From Candidatus Woesearchaeota archaeon (GTDB lineage Archaea; Nanobdellota; Nanobdellia; Woesearchaeales; GW2011-AR9): a DNA stretch of 64,000 bases. The notes beneath the pieces were generated by a model. The model did no database searches, was not told the origin of the DNA, and saw only the letters and a list, made by a program, of their open reading frames with translations. Shown piece by piece: positions 20,240-28,650 of this stretch (positions within the stretch are counted from its first letter, which is position 1; each line of letters starts with the position of its first letter). The stretch lies in assembly GCA_018655525.1 (NCBI GenBank), contig JABIJM010000007.1:1-64000 (forward strand), written 5' to 3'. A program made the translations under genes and the position numbers.

Positions 20240-20345
20240 GATTTATGTGTAAGAACGAGGGTTATTTATAAGGCTTACGGAAAAAGTAGAAGGATTATTC
20301 TTAAGTTCCTAAATTGTTAAAAACTTTGCTTCCTTTTAATTATAT

Positions 20346-20624
20346 ATGTTTAAAAGAAAAGCTGAGTTAATCTTTGTTGTAACACTTTTTGCAGTAGTTT
20401 TTACATCATTAATTTACATTTTTCCTTCAAAATACGCACAGATGTGGTTAAATATTGAAATAATTGTCATACCTACGTTTTATTTGATTGGTTATGAGTT
20501 TATGTTACATCAGCAAGAGAGGGAATTTAAAAGAAAATATAATGAATTATATAAAGTTCTTCAAGAATATCATAATGAAAATATTTATTTGAGAAAAATT
20601 AACGACCATAGAAAGCATCCTTAA
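20346..20624 (+). CDS. Small membrane protein
   Basis: Two hydrophobic helices then a charged tail; 92 aa. Confidence 0.55.
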   Translation: MFKRKAELIFVVTLFAVVFTSLIYIFPSKYAQMWLNIEIIVIPTFYLIGYEFMLHQQEREFKRKYNELYKVLQEYHNENIYLRKINDHRKHP

Positions 20625-20724
20625 GACCTTCCAGAGCTTTTATTGCCCGACGATAACGATCAGACGGATCAGAAATTAACTTATTGTCAAAGTTAGTATC
20701 TTTTTCATTAATATTATGGCTCAT
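20599..20724 (-). CDS. Candidate 41-aa protein MSHNINEKDTNFDNKLISDPSDRYRRAIKALEGLKDAFYGR
   Basis: Short ORF downstream of pth2 on the same strand; amphipathic C-terminal helix; convergent 26-bp overlap with 20346..20624. Confidence 0.4.
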   Translation of the reverse strand: MSHNINEKDTNFDNKLISDPSDRYRRAIKALEGLKDAFYGR

Positions 20725-20759
20725 CTATTTCTCAATAATCTTGAAACATATAAATTTTT

Positions 20760-21104
20760 CTATAACAACTTCAACTCAGAAACCAGTGAATCTATCTTTT
20801 CTTCTTCATTTGGACCAATTCCAACACAAGTTCTTGTACCTGGCGCAATGACAGTTCTTCCTGCATCTGTGATTAAAGAAACGTTTAAACCTTCGTCTTT
20901 CGCCATCTGAAAATATTTGATTAATTCCTTCTCATCGGCTACTTTAAGCACAATTTTAGGCATTCCTTTGGATTCCCATGCCTTGACAATCTTAGAATCA
21001 GATCGTAGCACTGATACAACGGATGCATGCGCTACTTGTGCAGCTAGCTTGCCTTTCGGAAGCTTGAGATCTGTACGTGCTAATATTACTTGTTTATATG
21101 ACAT
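20760..21104 (-). CDS. pth2: Peptidyl-tRNA hydrolase Pth2
   Basis: KQVILARTDLKLPKGKLAAQVAHASV...DAGRTVIAPGTRTCVGIGPN. Confidence 0.95.
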   Translation of the reverse strand: MSYKQVILARTDLKLPKGKLAAQVAHASVVSVLRSDSKIVKAWESKGMPKIVLKVADEKELIKYFQMAKDEGLNVSLITDAGRTVIAPGTRTCVGIGPNEEEKIDSLVSELKLL

Positions 21105-21152
21105 AATTACAAAGAAATTAATTGAGTTAATAAAGATTACTCTAAAAATCAT

Positions 21153-21701
21153 CTATCTTTTTCGTCGGTATTCTGCTGCAAGGCAATTATTTAATTCTGT
21201 ATTTACTTCTACAATCGCTTCTTGTGATTCTAAGAATTTATCTTCAAGATCATTTCTTCGTTTTTTAGCTAATTGTGGACGTATCATTCCAAGAATTTGA
21301 ATTCCTAAAGCACCCTTCTTTTCTTTGTATATTCTTGAAGCTATTAAAGACGAATTTAGAAAAAATGAAGGGGGAGAGCTATTTTCTTTATTTAGGATAA
21401 AATAGGCAGCAGCAAGCGTTTTTAATTCATGAGTATAACTTTTAGGGGTTTGTATAAAAGGGTCTAAAGAATTAACATTACCTTTCGTTGATGTCTGCCG
21501 AACCATTGTTTCTAGCTCATCTTTTGGGATTGTTTTCCCATGTGCAATATAATCTTCTAAATGAGAGAATTCCTGAACCTCTGATCTTTCCCCAAATAGT
21601 GGAGTATCTCTTCCAAGAAAATATTCTAAAGCCACTTGAGGGAGCACATCAATTATGGATTCTGGACCATTATTATCGTTCATATTATAGGCAATTACCA
21701 T
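21153..21701 (-). CDS. Hypothetical protein
   Basis: 182-aa ORF upstream of pth2. Confidence 0.55.
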   Translation of the reverse strand: MVIAYNMNDNNGPESIIDVLPQVALEYFLGRDTPLFGERSEVQEFSHLEDYIAHGKTIPKDELETMVRQTSTKGNVNSLDPFIQTPKSYTHELKTLAAAYFILNKENSSPPSFFLNSSLIASRIYKEKKGALGIQILGMIRPQLAKKRRNDLEDKFLESQEAIVEVNTELNNCLAAEYRRKR

Positions 21702-21794
21702 TTCAAGTTAAAGAGAACAATCATTAAATTTAAAAGAATTTAATAAGAAATATATATTAAAATTTATTCTAAAAAATGTTTAAAAAAAGAAAAA

Positions 21795-22580
21795 TTACTT
21801 CTTCCACTCGTTTGCAAACAAACTAGCAAAATAACTCACAAAATGAGGTGCTTCTACCCAAACTGCACAGTCATAACTTTTATGAACTTTATTATCGTCT
21901 GTTAAGAATAATAGAATTTCACTGTTGTCAACTAAACAGAATCGTGCATCTTTATTTTTATGAGTTTGAACTTTTCCAACTACGGAAAAACCTTCAACAA
22001 TATCTTTAGGAGTTCCAATCGGAACTGCAACTTTCACGTCTACACCACGTTTAGCTGCTCTTCGTAAATGGTTTGCAAGTAAGTTATATTTTCGTTCTGC
22101 ACCTTGTTTTGATAACATTAAGGTGATACTTGTTTTTGCATTTTTAACCATTGAAGTTACGTGTTCATGAGTTTTATCTCGTCCACGGAATGCGCCGGAT
22201 CTATCGGTTGGATCAACTAATTTCACACCTTCTACATGTAAGGTATTTAATTCTGATAATACATCTGAAGTTTTTAATTCTGATAATACTTTTGTTTGTA
22301 AATCTGCTTCTTCAAGAACTTTTTTCTGTACTCTTTCTACAACTTCTGCAGGAGGTACTGCTAAATATTTGATAGGTTTTCCAACTTTTACTATAATGAA
22401 ACCTTTCTTTTCAAGTGATTCTAATACATCATATGCTCGCGATCTAGGCACGTTAGAAATATCTGATAATTCACCAGCTGTTGAGACTCCTCTACTTAAT
22501 AGAGCTACCCATAGTTTGCTTTCGTAGGAATTTAATCCAAAGTCCTTTAATTTGTTTAGGAAATCTTTTTGAACGATCAT
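21795..22580 (-). CDS. TrmB-family transcriptional regulator
   Basis: GLNSYESKLWVALLSRGVSTAGELSDISNVPRSRAYDVLESLEKKGF wHTH plus PLD-like C-terminal domain. Confidence 0.9.
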   Translation of the reverse strand: MIVQKDFLNKLKDFGLNSYESKLWVALLSRGVSTAGELSDISNVPRSRAYDVLESLEKKGFIIVKVGKPIKYLAVPPAEVVERVQKKVLEEADLQTKVLSELKTSDVLSELNTLHVEGVKLVDPTDRSGAFRGRDKTHEHVTSMVKNAKTSITLMLSKQGAERKYNLLANHLRRAAKRGVDVKVAVPIGTPKDIVEGFSVVGKVQTHKNKDARFCLVDNSEILLFLTDDNKVHKSYDCAVWVEAPHFVSYFASLFANEWKK

Positions 22581-22740
22581 TTTAATTTTGCCTCCGCAAC
22601 ACCTTTCAGAACCTCTACATTCTAATGAATATATTAAAATAAGCCTATTCCTTTATAAAACTTTCGGAACTGTATTCTCCGGAGAGTGACAACAGGCAAG
22701 GTTAGAAGGAATTTAAGAAGAAAATAAGAAGAAAAAAAAA

Positions 22741-23013
22741 TTATTTCCCAAATTTACTCATATTTTTTACAAGTGGAGTAAATGGAAAAGGTCTCTCATT
22801 TGTTACAAAAGTGATATAACGTAAAAACGAATATACTTGTGTATTCCATATTTCACTAAATTGGGCAAGCCCCTTGTTACGTTTACCTGTAAAAATGACT
22901 AAAATCCAATGCACCACTATTAAAACTTGAATTAATGTTTTCCACACACTTAAAATTATTCCGGAGACAATTGCAACTACAATTCTCATCCACGCTTCTG
23001 ATCTTTCTGACAT
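22741..23013 (-). CDS. DUF4389-like membrane protein
   Basis: MRIVVAIVSGIILSVWKTLIQVLIVVHWILVIFTGKRNKGLAQFSEIWNTQVYSFLRYITFVTNERPFPF. Confidence 0.75.
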   Translation of the reverse strand: MSERSEAWMRIVVAIVSGIILSVWKTLIQVLIVVHWILVIFTGKRNKGLAQFSEIWNTQVYSFLRYITFVTNERPFPFTPLVKNMSKFGK

Positions 23014-23075
23014 ATTAATTACCTCTATTAAAACAAATCATTTAGAATTTATAAATTTATGTGAAATGATAAAAA

Positions 23076-23140
23076 TGCGTGAAACCATCTACCCCGCTCT
23101 AAAGAACGGGGTTTCAAAAAGATGGTTTTTCAACTACGCA
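23076..23140 (-). repeat. IS200/IS605-end-like structured element (solo; no tnpA/tnpB in the window)
   Basis: Minus strand: TGCGT..GAAAAACCATCTTTTTGAAA-CCCCGTTCTTTAGAGCGGGG-TAGATGGTTTC-ACGCA; nested stems. Confidence 0.5.
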
Positions 23141-23153
23141 TTTTTAGCATGCA

Positions 23154-23216
23154 AAAAATATCACCATAAATGGAAGAGTTTTAAACCCTACCTTAAAAAC
23201 ATCCAGTGATATTTTT
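23154..23216. repeat. 11-bp perfect inverted repeat AAAAATATCAC/GTGATATTTTT
   Basis: Direct reading: 23154-23164 and 23206-23216. Confidence 0.7.
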
Positions 23217-23224
23217 AAGCATAA

Positions 23225-23515
23225 TTATTTGTCATCAACTGTAAATAATCTACTGTCATTTACCTTAAATAAGCCTATTCTTGCACCAGCATCTAACCAA
23301 CCGTGGGCATAATTTAACGCTGCAAAGGCTAGAACCATATCTTGCTTGTCATTTAGAAAGAACTTTGCATCTTGATGATACCGAGATGCCATATCAAAGA
23401 AATCTTCTGCTTCTGCCAATCTATCTTGATCAAACTTATCTCTCGCCATATCTAAAGCTTCTTTAGATATCTTGAAATACGCATCCAGTTTCTCTTGTGT
23501 GATTGTGTTGTTCAT
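23225..23515 (-). CDS. DUF357-family protein
   Basis: VLAFAALNYAHGWLDAGARIGLF signature. Confidence 0.85.
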   Translation of the reverse strand: MNNTITQEKLDAYFKISKEALDMARDKFDQDRLAEAEDFFDMASRYHQDAKFFLNDKQDMVLAFAALNYAHGWLDAGARIGLFKVNDSRLFTVDDK

Positions 23516-23644
23516 AGAGATAGAAATAGATGCGTTTTTTATAAGGATTTTGGATGGAATTGGAGAATAGTCTCCTTATTATTTAATGGAGTAGATTATT
23601 TTATTTTTAAGGGGTCAATTGTTTATTAATGAAAAAATGGAGGG

Positions 23645-23929
23645 TTATTTATACCATTGGCACTTTTGATTTACACATGCACATTGGTAATTAAGCATTT
23701 TTGGAGTTGGTTCATCGTAACCTTCACAGGTTGATAGAAGAGGACTTTCAGCTTTACTTCCACAGATTTCTGAACCACACCCACCAGATTCACAATCATC
23801 ATTAATTTGGCATTCACCATAAGTAGAACTACCATAATAATCCTCTGAATTTGACAAGTTTACAATCAGAATTACCCCTCCGATCAACACAAGGAACAAC
23901 AATGTGTAAAGTATCTTTTTGTTCTTCAT
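23645..23929 (-). CDS. Hypothetical secreted/anchored Cys-rich protein
   Basis: N-terminal TM segment, then multiple Cys. Confidence 0.6.
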   Translation of the reverse strand: MKNKKILYTLLFLVLIGGVILIVNLSNSEDYYGSSTYGECQINDDCESGGCGSEICGSKAESPLLSTCEGYDEPTPKMLNYQCACVNQKCQWYK

Positions 23930-24075
23930 CGTTACTAATGAATATTGAAGGACTTATAAATATACCTCGGATTTTTTGAATATACATACAATTGTTTGTT
24001 CCTAAAAGACCTTTGTTTATATTTTTAGGAAAATTCAGAACTCAATAAGTAAGCGTTTTTCTATAAAAAACCCTA

Positions 24076-25617
24076 TTGCAAGAAATTGCCAGTTGTAAAA
24101 AACGATTTTTCGGAGGTATTTTACAAAAACATATAAACCTTGAAGAAATAAGACAACTCATGTTTGGTCATGGTCCATTAACTGAAGCGGAGCTTACTGA
24201 TGCTGCGCAAGCAGCTGAACGTGTACAAGAATGGGAAGAAAAACGTTTAGAACTTCTTAAGAAAGCTCGCGAGCAAAGGCATGCGTTAAAAAATCGTATG
24301 AACATGCAGAACATGGTTGCTGTTCACCTAACTAATTATTTTCCAAAGAATGGTGTAATTAAAACAACTGCTGATTTTGTTGTGAATCAGGATGGTGTCG
24401 ATGTTCGCTTCCCTCGGCACAGTATTCATTTTGCTCTAAATGGTCCTGTTGGAAGTCATATGATGGGAAGTTGGGATGGTCGGAAGTATGCAATCATTAT
24501 CCCTTTAAACAAAATAGCTAAACGAATTGTCACACTTAACCCAGTTGATACTTGGCTTATTGGCCAACTTTCTTTACCACGGGGATCAGTGATTATTGCT
24601 CATCAAGAAGATTTGAAAAGAAAGAACCCTGGAAACGCAAGAATTATTCCTGTTGAAGGAGACATCCACCAAGCAGTTCGCGAATTTATTAAAAAACAAG
24701 GATTACCTGTTGCAAGTATTGGTGGTTGGGGTTGGAATTTTGAGGCCGAGAATAAGGAACTAGCTTCAAGGTTAATCATGGGCGGACTTAATCCTCTTAA
24801 CGCTTTTGATGGGGGAAAATTTAATGAATTTTCTGAAAGATTAGGTTATCAAACGGGATTTCATACTCATTCCTTTTTTTCTGCAATTGAAGGACTTTTA
24901 ACCTCAATTTCTTTAATTCTTCCAAAATTTTATGATAAAAGTGAATCACAAGGGGGAAGTTCAGTTAAAGATATTGAAAATCAAATTCAAAATGCTAATG
25001 GCCTACTAGATCAGTTAAATGAATTCACTTCAAAACGTGAGAAGCAAGGATTTAGTACTTCAGAGAAAATATCTTTAGATAAAATAAAAAAATCATTGGA
25101 ACATTGCATTACTGAATTGAAACTCTATTTTCACAAAGTCCGACGTGTTGAAGACAATTTTGGAAAAAAAGTAGAACGCGTGGAAGATCTCAGTGATACT
25201 GAGAAAGAATGGTTAATACGTGAATCTTTAATTGTTAAAAAACTTAAAGATGCTATTGGTAAACATGATGAAGATGAAATAAAATCCTTAATGAAAAGGA
25301 TTGGAAGAGTCGAACGTCGTGCTTACAGAAAGTATGAACAGTTGAAAGAACGTCTTAACGAATTAAGTCATGATCCAAATTTTCCTATTGACATCGGCGA
25401 TTTACACCAAGAGTTAGATGTTTATGAAGCTTACCTAGCCAAATTCTTATCTTTTGGGTCTGGTATGATTCAAGAAGAAGCGGGTAAAGGAAATTGGGAC
25501 AAAGTTTCTCAATATATCACGCATCTTGAAGAATACTTAATTAGGGCTGAAGATATGCTTAAAACTATGCATGAAGTGTTAGAATCCAGATATAAGAAAT
25601 ATAAAGAAGAGTTTTAG
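24076..25617 (+). CDS. Hypothetical protein (513 aa; start uncertain, ATG at 24160 is an alternative)
   Basis: Listed start is TTG; conserved-looking block VHLTNYFPKNG...RHSIHFALNGPVGSHMMGSWDGRKYAIIIPL; coiled-coil C-terminal half. Confidence 0.65.
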   Translation: MQEIASCKKRFFGGILQKHINLEEIRQLMFGHGPLTEAELTDAAQAAERVQEWEEKRLELLKKAREQRHALKNRMNMQNMVAVHLTNYFPKNGVIKTTADFVVNQDGVDVRFPRHSIHFALNGPVGSHMMGSWDGRKYAIIIPLNKIAKRIVTLNPVDTWLIGQLSLPRGSVIIAHQEDLKRKNPGNARIIPVEGDIHQAVREFIKKQGLPVASIGGWGWNFEAENKELASRLIMGGLNPLNAFDGGKFNEFSERLGYQTGFHTHSFFSAIEGLLTSISLILPKFYDKSESQGGSSVKDIENQIQNANGLLDQLNEFTSKREKQGFSTSEKISLDKIKKSLEHCITELKLYFHKVRRVEDNFGKKVERVEDLSDTEKEWLIRESLIVKKLKDAIGKHDEDEIKSLMKRIGRVERRAYRKYEQLKERLNELSHDPNFPIDIGDLHQELDVYEAYLAKFLSFGSGMIQEEAGKGNWDKVSQYITHLEEYLIRAEDMLKTMHEVLESRYKKYKEEF

Positions 25618-25697
25618 AAAAACCTCCATTTTTTGGTATAAATAAGCCACCCACTGCATTTGTAAACTATTTACCCCTCTCAAAAACAGGTAAACAA

Positions 25698-25735
25698 AAG
25701 GGGGAATATTTTACCCATAAAAAAGACTCCCCCTT
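25698..25735. repeat. Inverted repeat AAGGGGGA/TCCCCCTT
   Basis: 8-bp perfect arms, about 22-nt loop, in the noncoding region next to the serine recombinase. Confidence 0.65.
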
Positions 25736-25982
25736 AGTCATTATTTACACTTTTTTGCACCCAGTCAATTGTTTGTGCTTATTATTAGGGGATTAGTTTA
25801 ATAAAATTTGATTTTTTTCCAAAAATCACAAATTGTACAAAATAAAATAATTTTGCAACTATTTTTGAAAAACTAATCATGTAAACATTGTCGTACCATA
25901 CTCAAAATTTGTATGAATAATAGACCCCACCAAAAACGTAAATAATTCACCCCCTCTGAAATCGTTATAAAAAAAGAAAAAT

Positions 25983-26016
25983 GGGGTCACTTATTCAAAA
26001 ATAAAAAAATGACCCC
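25983..26016. repeat. Inverted repeat GGGGTCA/TGACCCC
   Basis: 7-bp perfect arms just beyond the serine recombinase 3' end. Confidence 0.65.
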
Positions 26017-26029
26017 TGAAAAACTATTT

Positions 26030-26620
26030 TTAGACCCCCTCATTTGTTTGCATAATTGTGGGGGTGGTTTGTTTAGGTACATTTTGTGCAGCTAGTTGTT
26101 GTATGGTTTTTCTTTTCTCCCATGTTGCTAAGTAACCAGTTCTCCGTCTTCTAACCTTATCTTTACTACCTTTAGGTCTACCTAATTTAATCCCTTTTTT
26201 CTGCAGATATCGTAGCTTTGCTATTGTTCTCTCTCTAATGAGTTGTCTTTCCAATTCTGCTACTGCACCCATTATCTGAAAGAAAAACATCCCTTGAGCC
26301 GATTCAGTGTCAACTTCAGGACTTAAACAGATAAACTGTACTTTTCTGTTCCTGAACTCTTCTACCAATTGGATCAAATGCTTCAAACTTCTTCCCAGTC
26401 TGTCTAATTTCAATACTAACACCATATCAAATTCATTGTTCCGGATTTTCTGCATTAAAATGTCAAGCATTGTCCGAGAAGATTTTGAACCACTTATCTT
26501 CTCTTCAAAGACAGTGTATGCCCAGTTCTCCTTCTTACACTTTTCAATTAGTACAGCTTTTTGGTGTTCTAGACTTTGGTCTTCAGTACTTACCCTACAA
26601 TATATTGCTACACGTTTCAT
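26030..26620 (-). CDS. Serine recombinase / resolvase-invertase
   Basis: MKRVAIYCRVSTEDQSLEHQ, VLKLDRLGRSLKHL, GAVAELERQLIRERT, GIKLGRPKGSKDK. Confidence 0.93.
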   Translation of the reverse strand: MKRVAIYCRVSTEDQSLEHQKAVLIEKCKKENWAYTVFEEKISGSKSSRTMLDILMQKIRNNEFDMVLVLKLDRLGRSLKHLIQLVEEFRNRKVQFICLSPEVDTESAQGMFFFQIMGAVAELERQLIRERTIAKLRYLQKKGIKLGRPKGSKDKVRRRRTGYLATWEKRKTIQQLAAQNVPKQTTPTIMQTNEGV

Positions 26621-26658
26621 TTATTTACCCCCAACATCTATGACCTCTTGAGTGTCTT

Positions 26659-27005
26659 GGTTCAAAGGTGCAATTATTGTACGACTTATACCGGGCATGT
26701 TTTGAACCTCGGTTCCATTAAATTCGGAGGTTTAAGCAACTGAAACTGCCAAATTTGAAACCGCGTAATTAACCATTTTTGAATTGTTTTGTGGTTCAAA
26801 GGTTCAACCATATTACAACCTATTAGCCCTTGATTTTGAAACTCGTATGCCGTAAAATTTGCCATTTTAGCCTCCCTATCCTTAATATTTGAAACTAGGT
26901 TCAAAGGTTAAATCAGATTACGACTTAGTAGAGGGGCTGTTTGAACCTCGGTTTCCGCAAATTTAGGCATTTTAACCTCTGAAACTGCAAAATTTGAAAC
27001 TTGAG
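26659..27005. repeat. Three diverged direct repeats (units start near 26659, 26793, 26898)
   Basis: Each unit begins GGTTCAAAGGT and ends near AAATTTGAAAC; an internal inverted GGTTCAAA...TTTGAACC is perfect in units 1 and 3. Confidence 0.75.
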
Positions 27006-27065
27006 AAAAATTGCTTTTTTCAATCATTTTATTCTTTGAAGTAATGCTTTTTTCTAATGTTAAAG

Positions 27066-27100
27066 CAACCAAACCTTTTTTGGAAATTTAGGTTTGGTTG
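27066..27100. terminator. Strong hairpin CAACCAAACCT/AGGTTTGGTTG
   Basis: 11-bp perfect stem, 13-nt loop, just past the 3' end of the tyrosine recombinase. Confidence 0.6.
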
Positions 27101-27132
27101 TTGATTTCATTATTTTTTTTGCTTATAATAAT

Positions 27133-28356
27133 TTAGAATGGTAAACTAATCCCAGGTATCTCACGTAACTTCTCCATCAACAGATGTTGCACATCTTTAT
27201 CTTTAAGAAGCGTGGTCATAAGATCATTTGATAATCCTTGTTGTGCATAAACACTTCTTTTCTTATCTTCAATTTCCATGGCTTGTTTAAGATCTAAGTA
27301 TCCACCACATTTCCGACAATGTGCACTATCAAAGGTATTAATAGAATCACAACGAGAACACACACGTGGTTTACGGATAGATTCTTTCTTATCTTCATGC
27401 TGAAGTCCATTCATTTTAAAGATGGCATTATCAACTTCTTTTCCACTCATGTGAACATACGTTGCAGGCATATCTGATCCTTGAATCCATCCGAAATATT
27501 GATTCATTTGGAACTCTGTTAAATGGTTTGCCATGAAGGTTGCACGTGAATGTCTAAATGTATGGGGATTCACTCTTTTGTTAATAGATGATCTCTTAGC
27601 AAGTTCAATCAGAATTCTTCTTACGTTTCGATAATCCATTTGTTTCAAGTGATTTCGTGAACCAATGTTAATCCATAAAGGAGAATCTTTTTGTAATTTT
27701 AATGGATGGGAATCCATCCATGTAGATAAATATGGTGTTGATGAAATCAACCTAATTTTTCTTGAACCTGTTTTTCCTTGTACTACAATAACCGTTCCGT
27801 AATCATCAAACACAACATTCTTGAATAAAAGATTTCCAATTTCTCCGATTCTTGCTCCTGATTCCCATAAAACTGATAGAAAAGCTTTATCCCTTGGATG
27901 ATAGGCTTTAGAAATCATTTTATTGACATCTTCTTCATTAAGCATATCTTCAGAAGAAGGAAGTCTCTGTTCAGATCTTTTAATTTTTGTTGGAATCCAA
28001 TCTACAATTTCAGGATACTTATTTTTTCCTTTAACTCCTTTTAATAATTTATAGAAACGACGTATCATCATTTTGTATGTTTTCTTCGTCCATGGAGAAT
28101 ATTTTGAATTCTGTTGAATATTGGCTACAAGGATTTTGATATCATTAATATCCGCTTTGTCAAAATCTTTATTTAAATTTCTTGCAAACATGGTTAAGGC
28201 ATAATAATATTTTAAAATTCTTGCCTTTGATAAATTTTCTAGAAGTAAATCATTTCCAAAGGAAAGAATAATTTCTTTGTTTCTTGCCGAAATATGCGAA
28301 TTATTGACGTTCTTTATTGAAGTTTCATACATCTTTTCAAAGTTGTGTAAGCTCAT
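27133..28356 (-). CDS. Tyrosine recombinase/integrase with C-terminal zinc ribbon
   Basis: WESGARIGEIGNL, VNPHTFRHSRATFMANH, ATYVHMSGKEV; CSRCDSINTFDSAHCRKCGG. Confidence 0.93.
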   Translation of the reverse strand: MSLHNFEKMYETSIKNVNNSHISARNKEIILSFGNDLLLENLSKARILKYYYALTMFARNLNKDFDKADINDIKILVANIQQNSKYSPWTKKTYKMMIRRFYKLLKGVKGKNKYPEIVDWIPTKIKRSEQRLPSSEDMLNEEDVNKMISKAYHPRDKAFLSVLWESGARIGEIGNLLFKNVVFDDYGTVIVVQGKTGSRKIRLISSTPYLSTWMDSHPLKLQKDSPLWINIGSRNHLKQMDYRNVRRILIELAKRSSINKRVNPHTFRHSRATFMANHLTEFQMNQYFGWIQGSDMPATYVHMSGKEVDNAIFKMNGLQHEDKKESIRKPRVCSRCDSINTFDSAHCRKCGGYLDLKQAMEIEDKKRSVYAQQGLSNDLMTTLLKDKDVQHLLMEKLREIPGISLPF

Positions 28357-28433
28357 GTTATATCCTCCAAGAAATAATGTTTATAAATTTTGTAGCCCTT
28401 TCTGGGGTACAGAGCTTTCCATTTAAAATAAAG

Positions 28434-28551
28434 AGCCCCAGGCGAGAGTTGAACTCGCGACCTCCTGATCTCTTAATGTGCAATGTACACACCAGAGTGA
28501 GTCTGTGCACCAAGTACAAGTCAGGTGCTATAGCCACTAAGCCACTGGGGC
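28434..28551 (-). tRNA. tRNA-Thr(UGU) with intron of about 45 nt after position 37
   Basis: GCCCCAG/CTGGGGC acceptor, CCTGA/TCAGG anticodon stem, loop CTTGTA, T-arm GCGAG-TTCAACT-CTCGC; 118 nt minus 45 nt = 73 nt mature. Confidence 0.88.
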
Positions 28552-28629
28552 AGCTTTTTTATTTTCCTAGTGGGATTAAGTGAAACGCAAATCTCACGCA
28601 TTATCAAATGTTGCTACATTTGTGCGAAG

Positions 28630-28650
28630 AGCCACTAAGCCACTGGGGCA
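28630..28650 (-). repeat. 21-bp exact copy of the tRNA-Thr 5' end
   Basis: agccactaagccactggggca at 28532-28552 and 28630-28650; partial third copy ctaagccactTgg near 28668-28682. Confidence 0.85.

Noticed and set aside
26030-26620. IS607-type TnpA/TnpB element
   Set aside because: No TnpB or guide-RNA end near the serine recombinase; a general resolvase/invertase call is safer.
26686-26904. 72-aa minus-strand ORF inside the triple repeat
   Set aside because: Runs through diverged noncoding repeats and is not maintained between units.
26655-27010. Integron attC array plus IntI
   Set aside because: The neighbouring recombinase is a zinc-ribbon archaeal-type tyrosine recombinase with no visible IntI-specific insert; the repeats lack clear attC core sites and gene cassettes.
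26655-27010. CRISPR array
   Set aside because: Only three long, diverged repeats with no uniform repeat/spacer pattern and no cas genes in the window.
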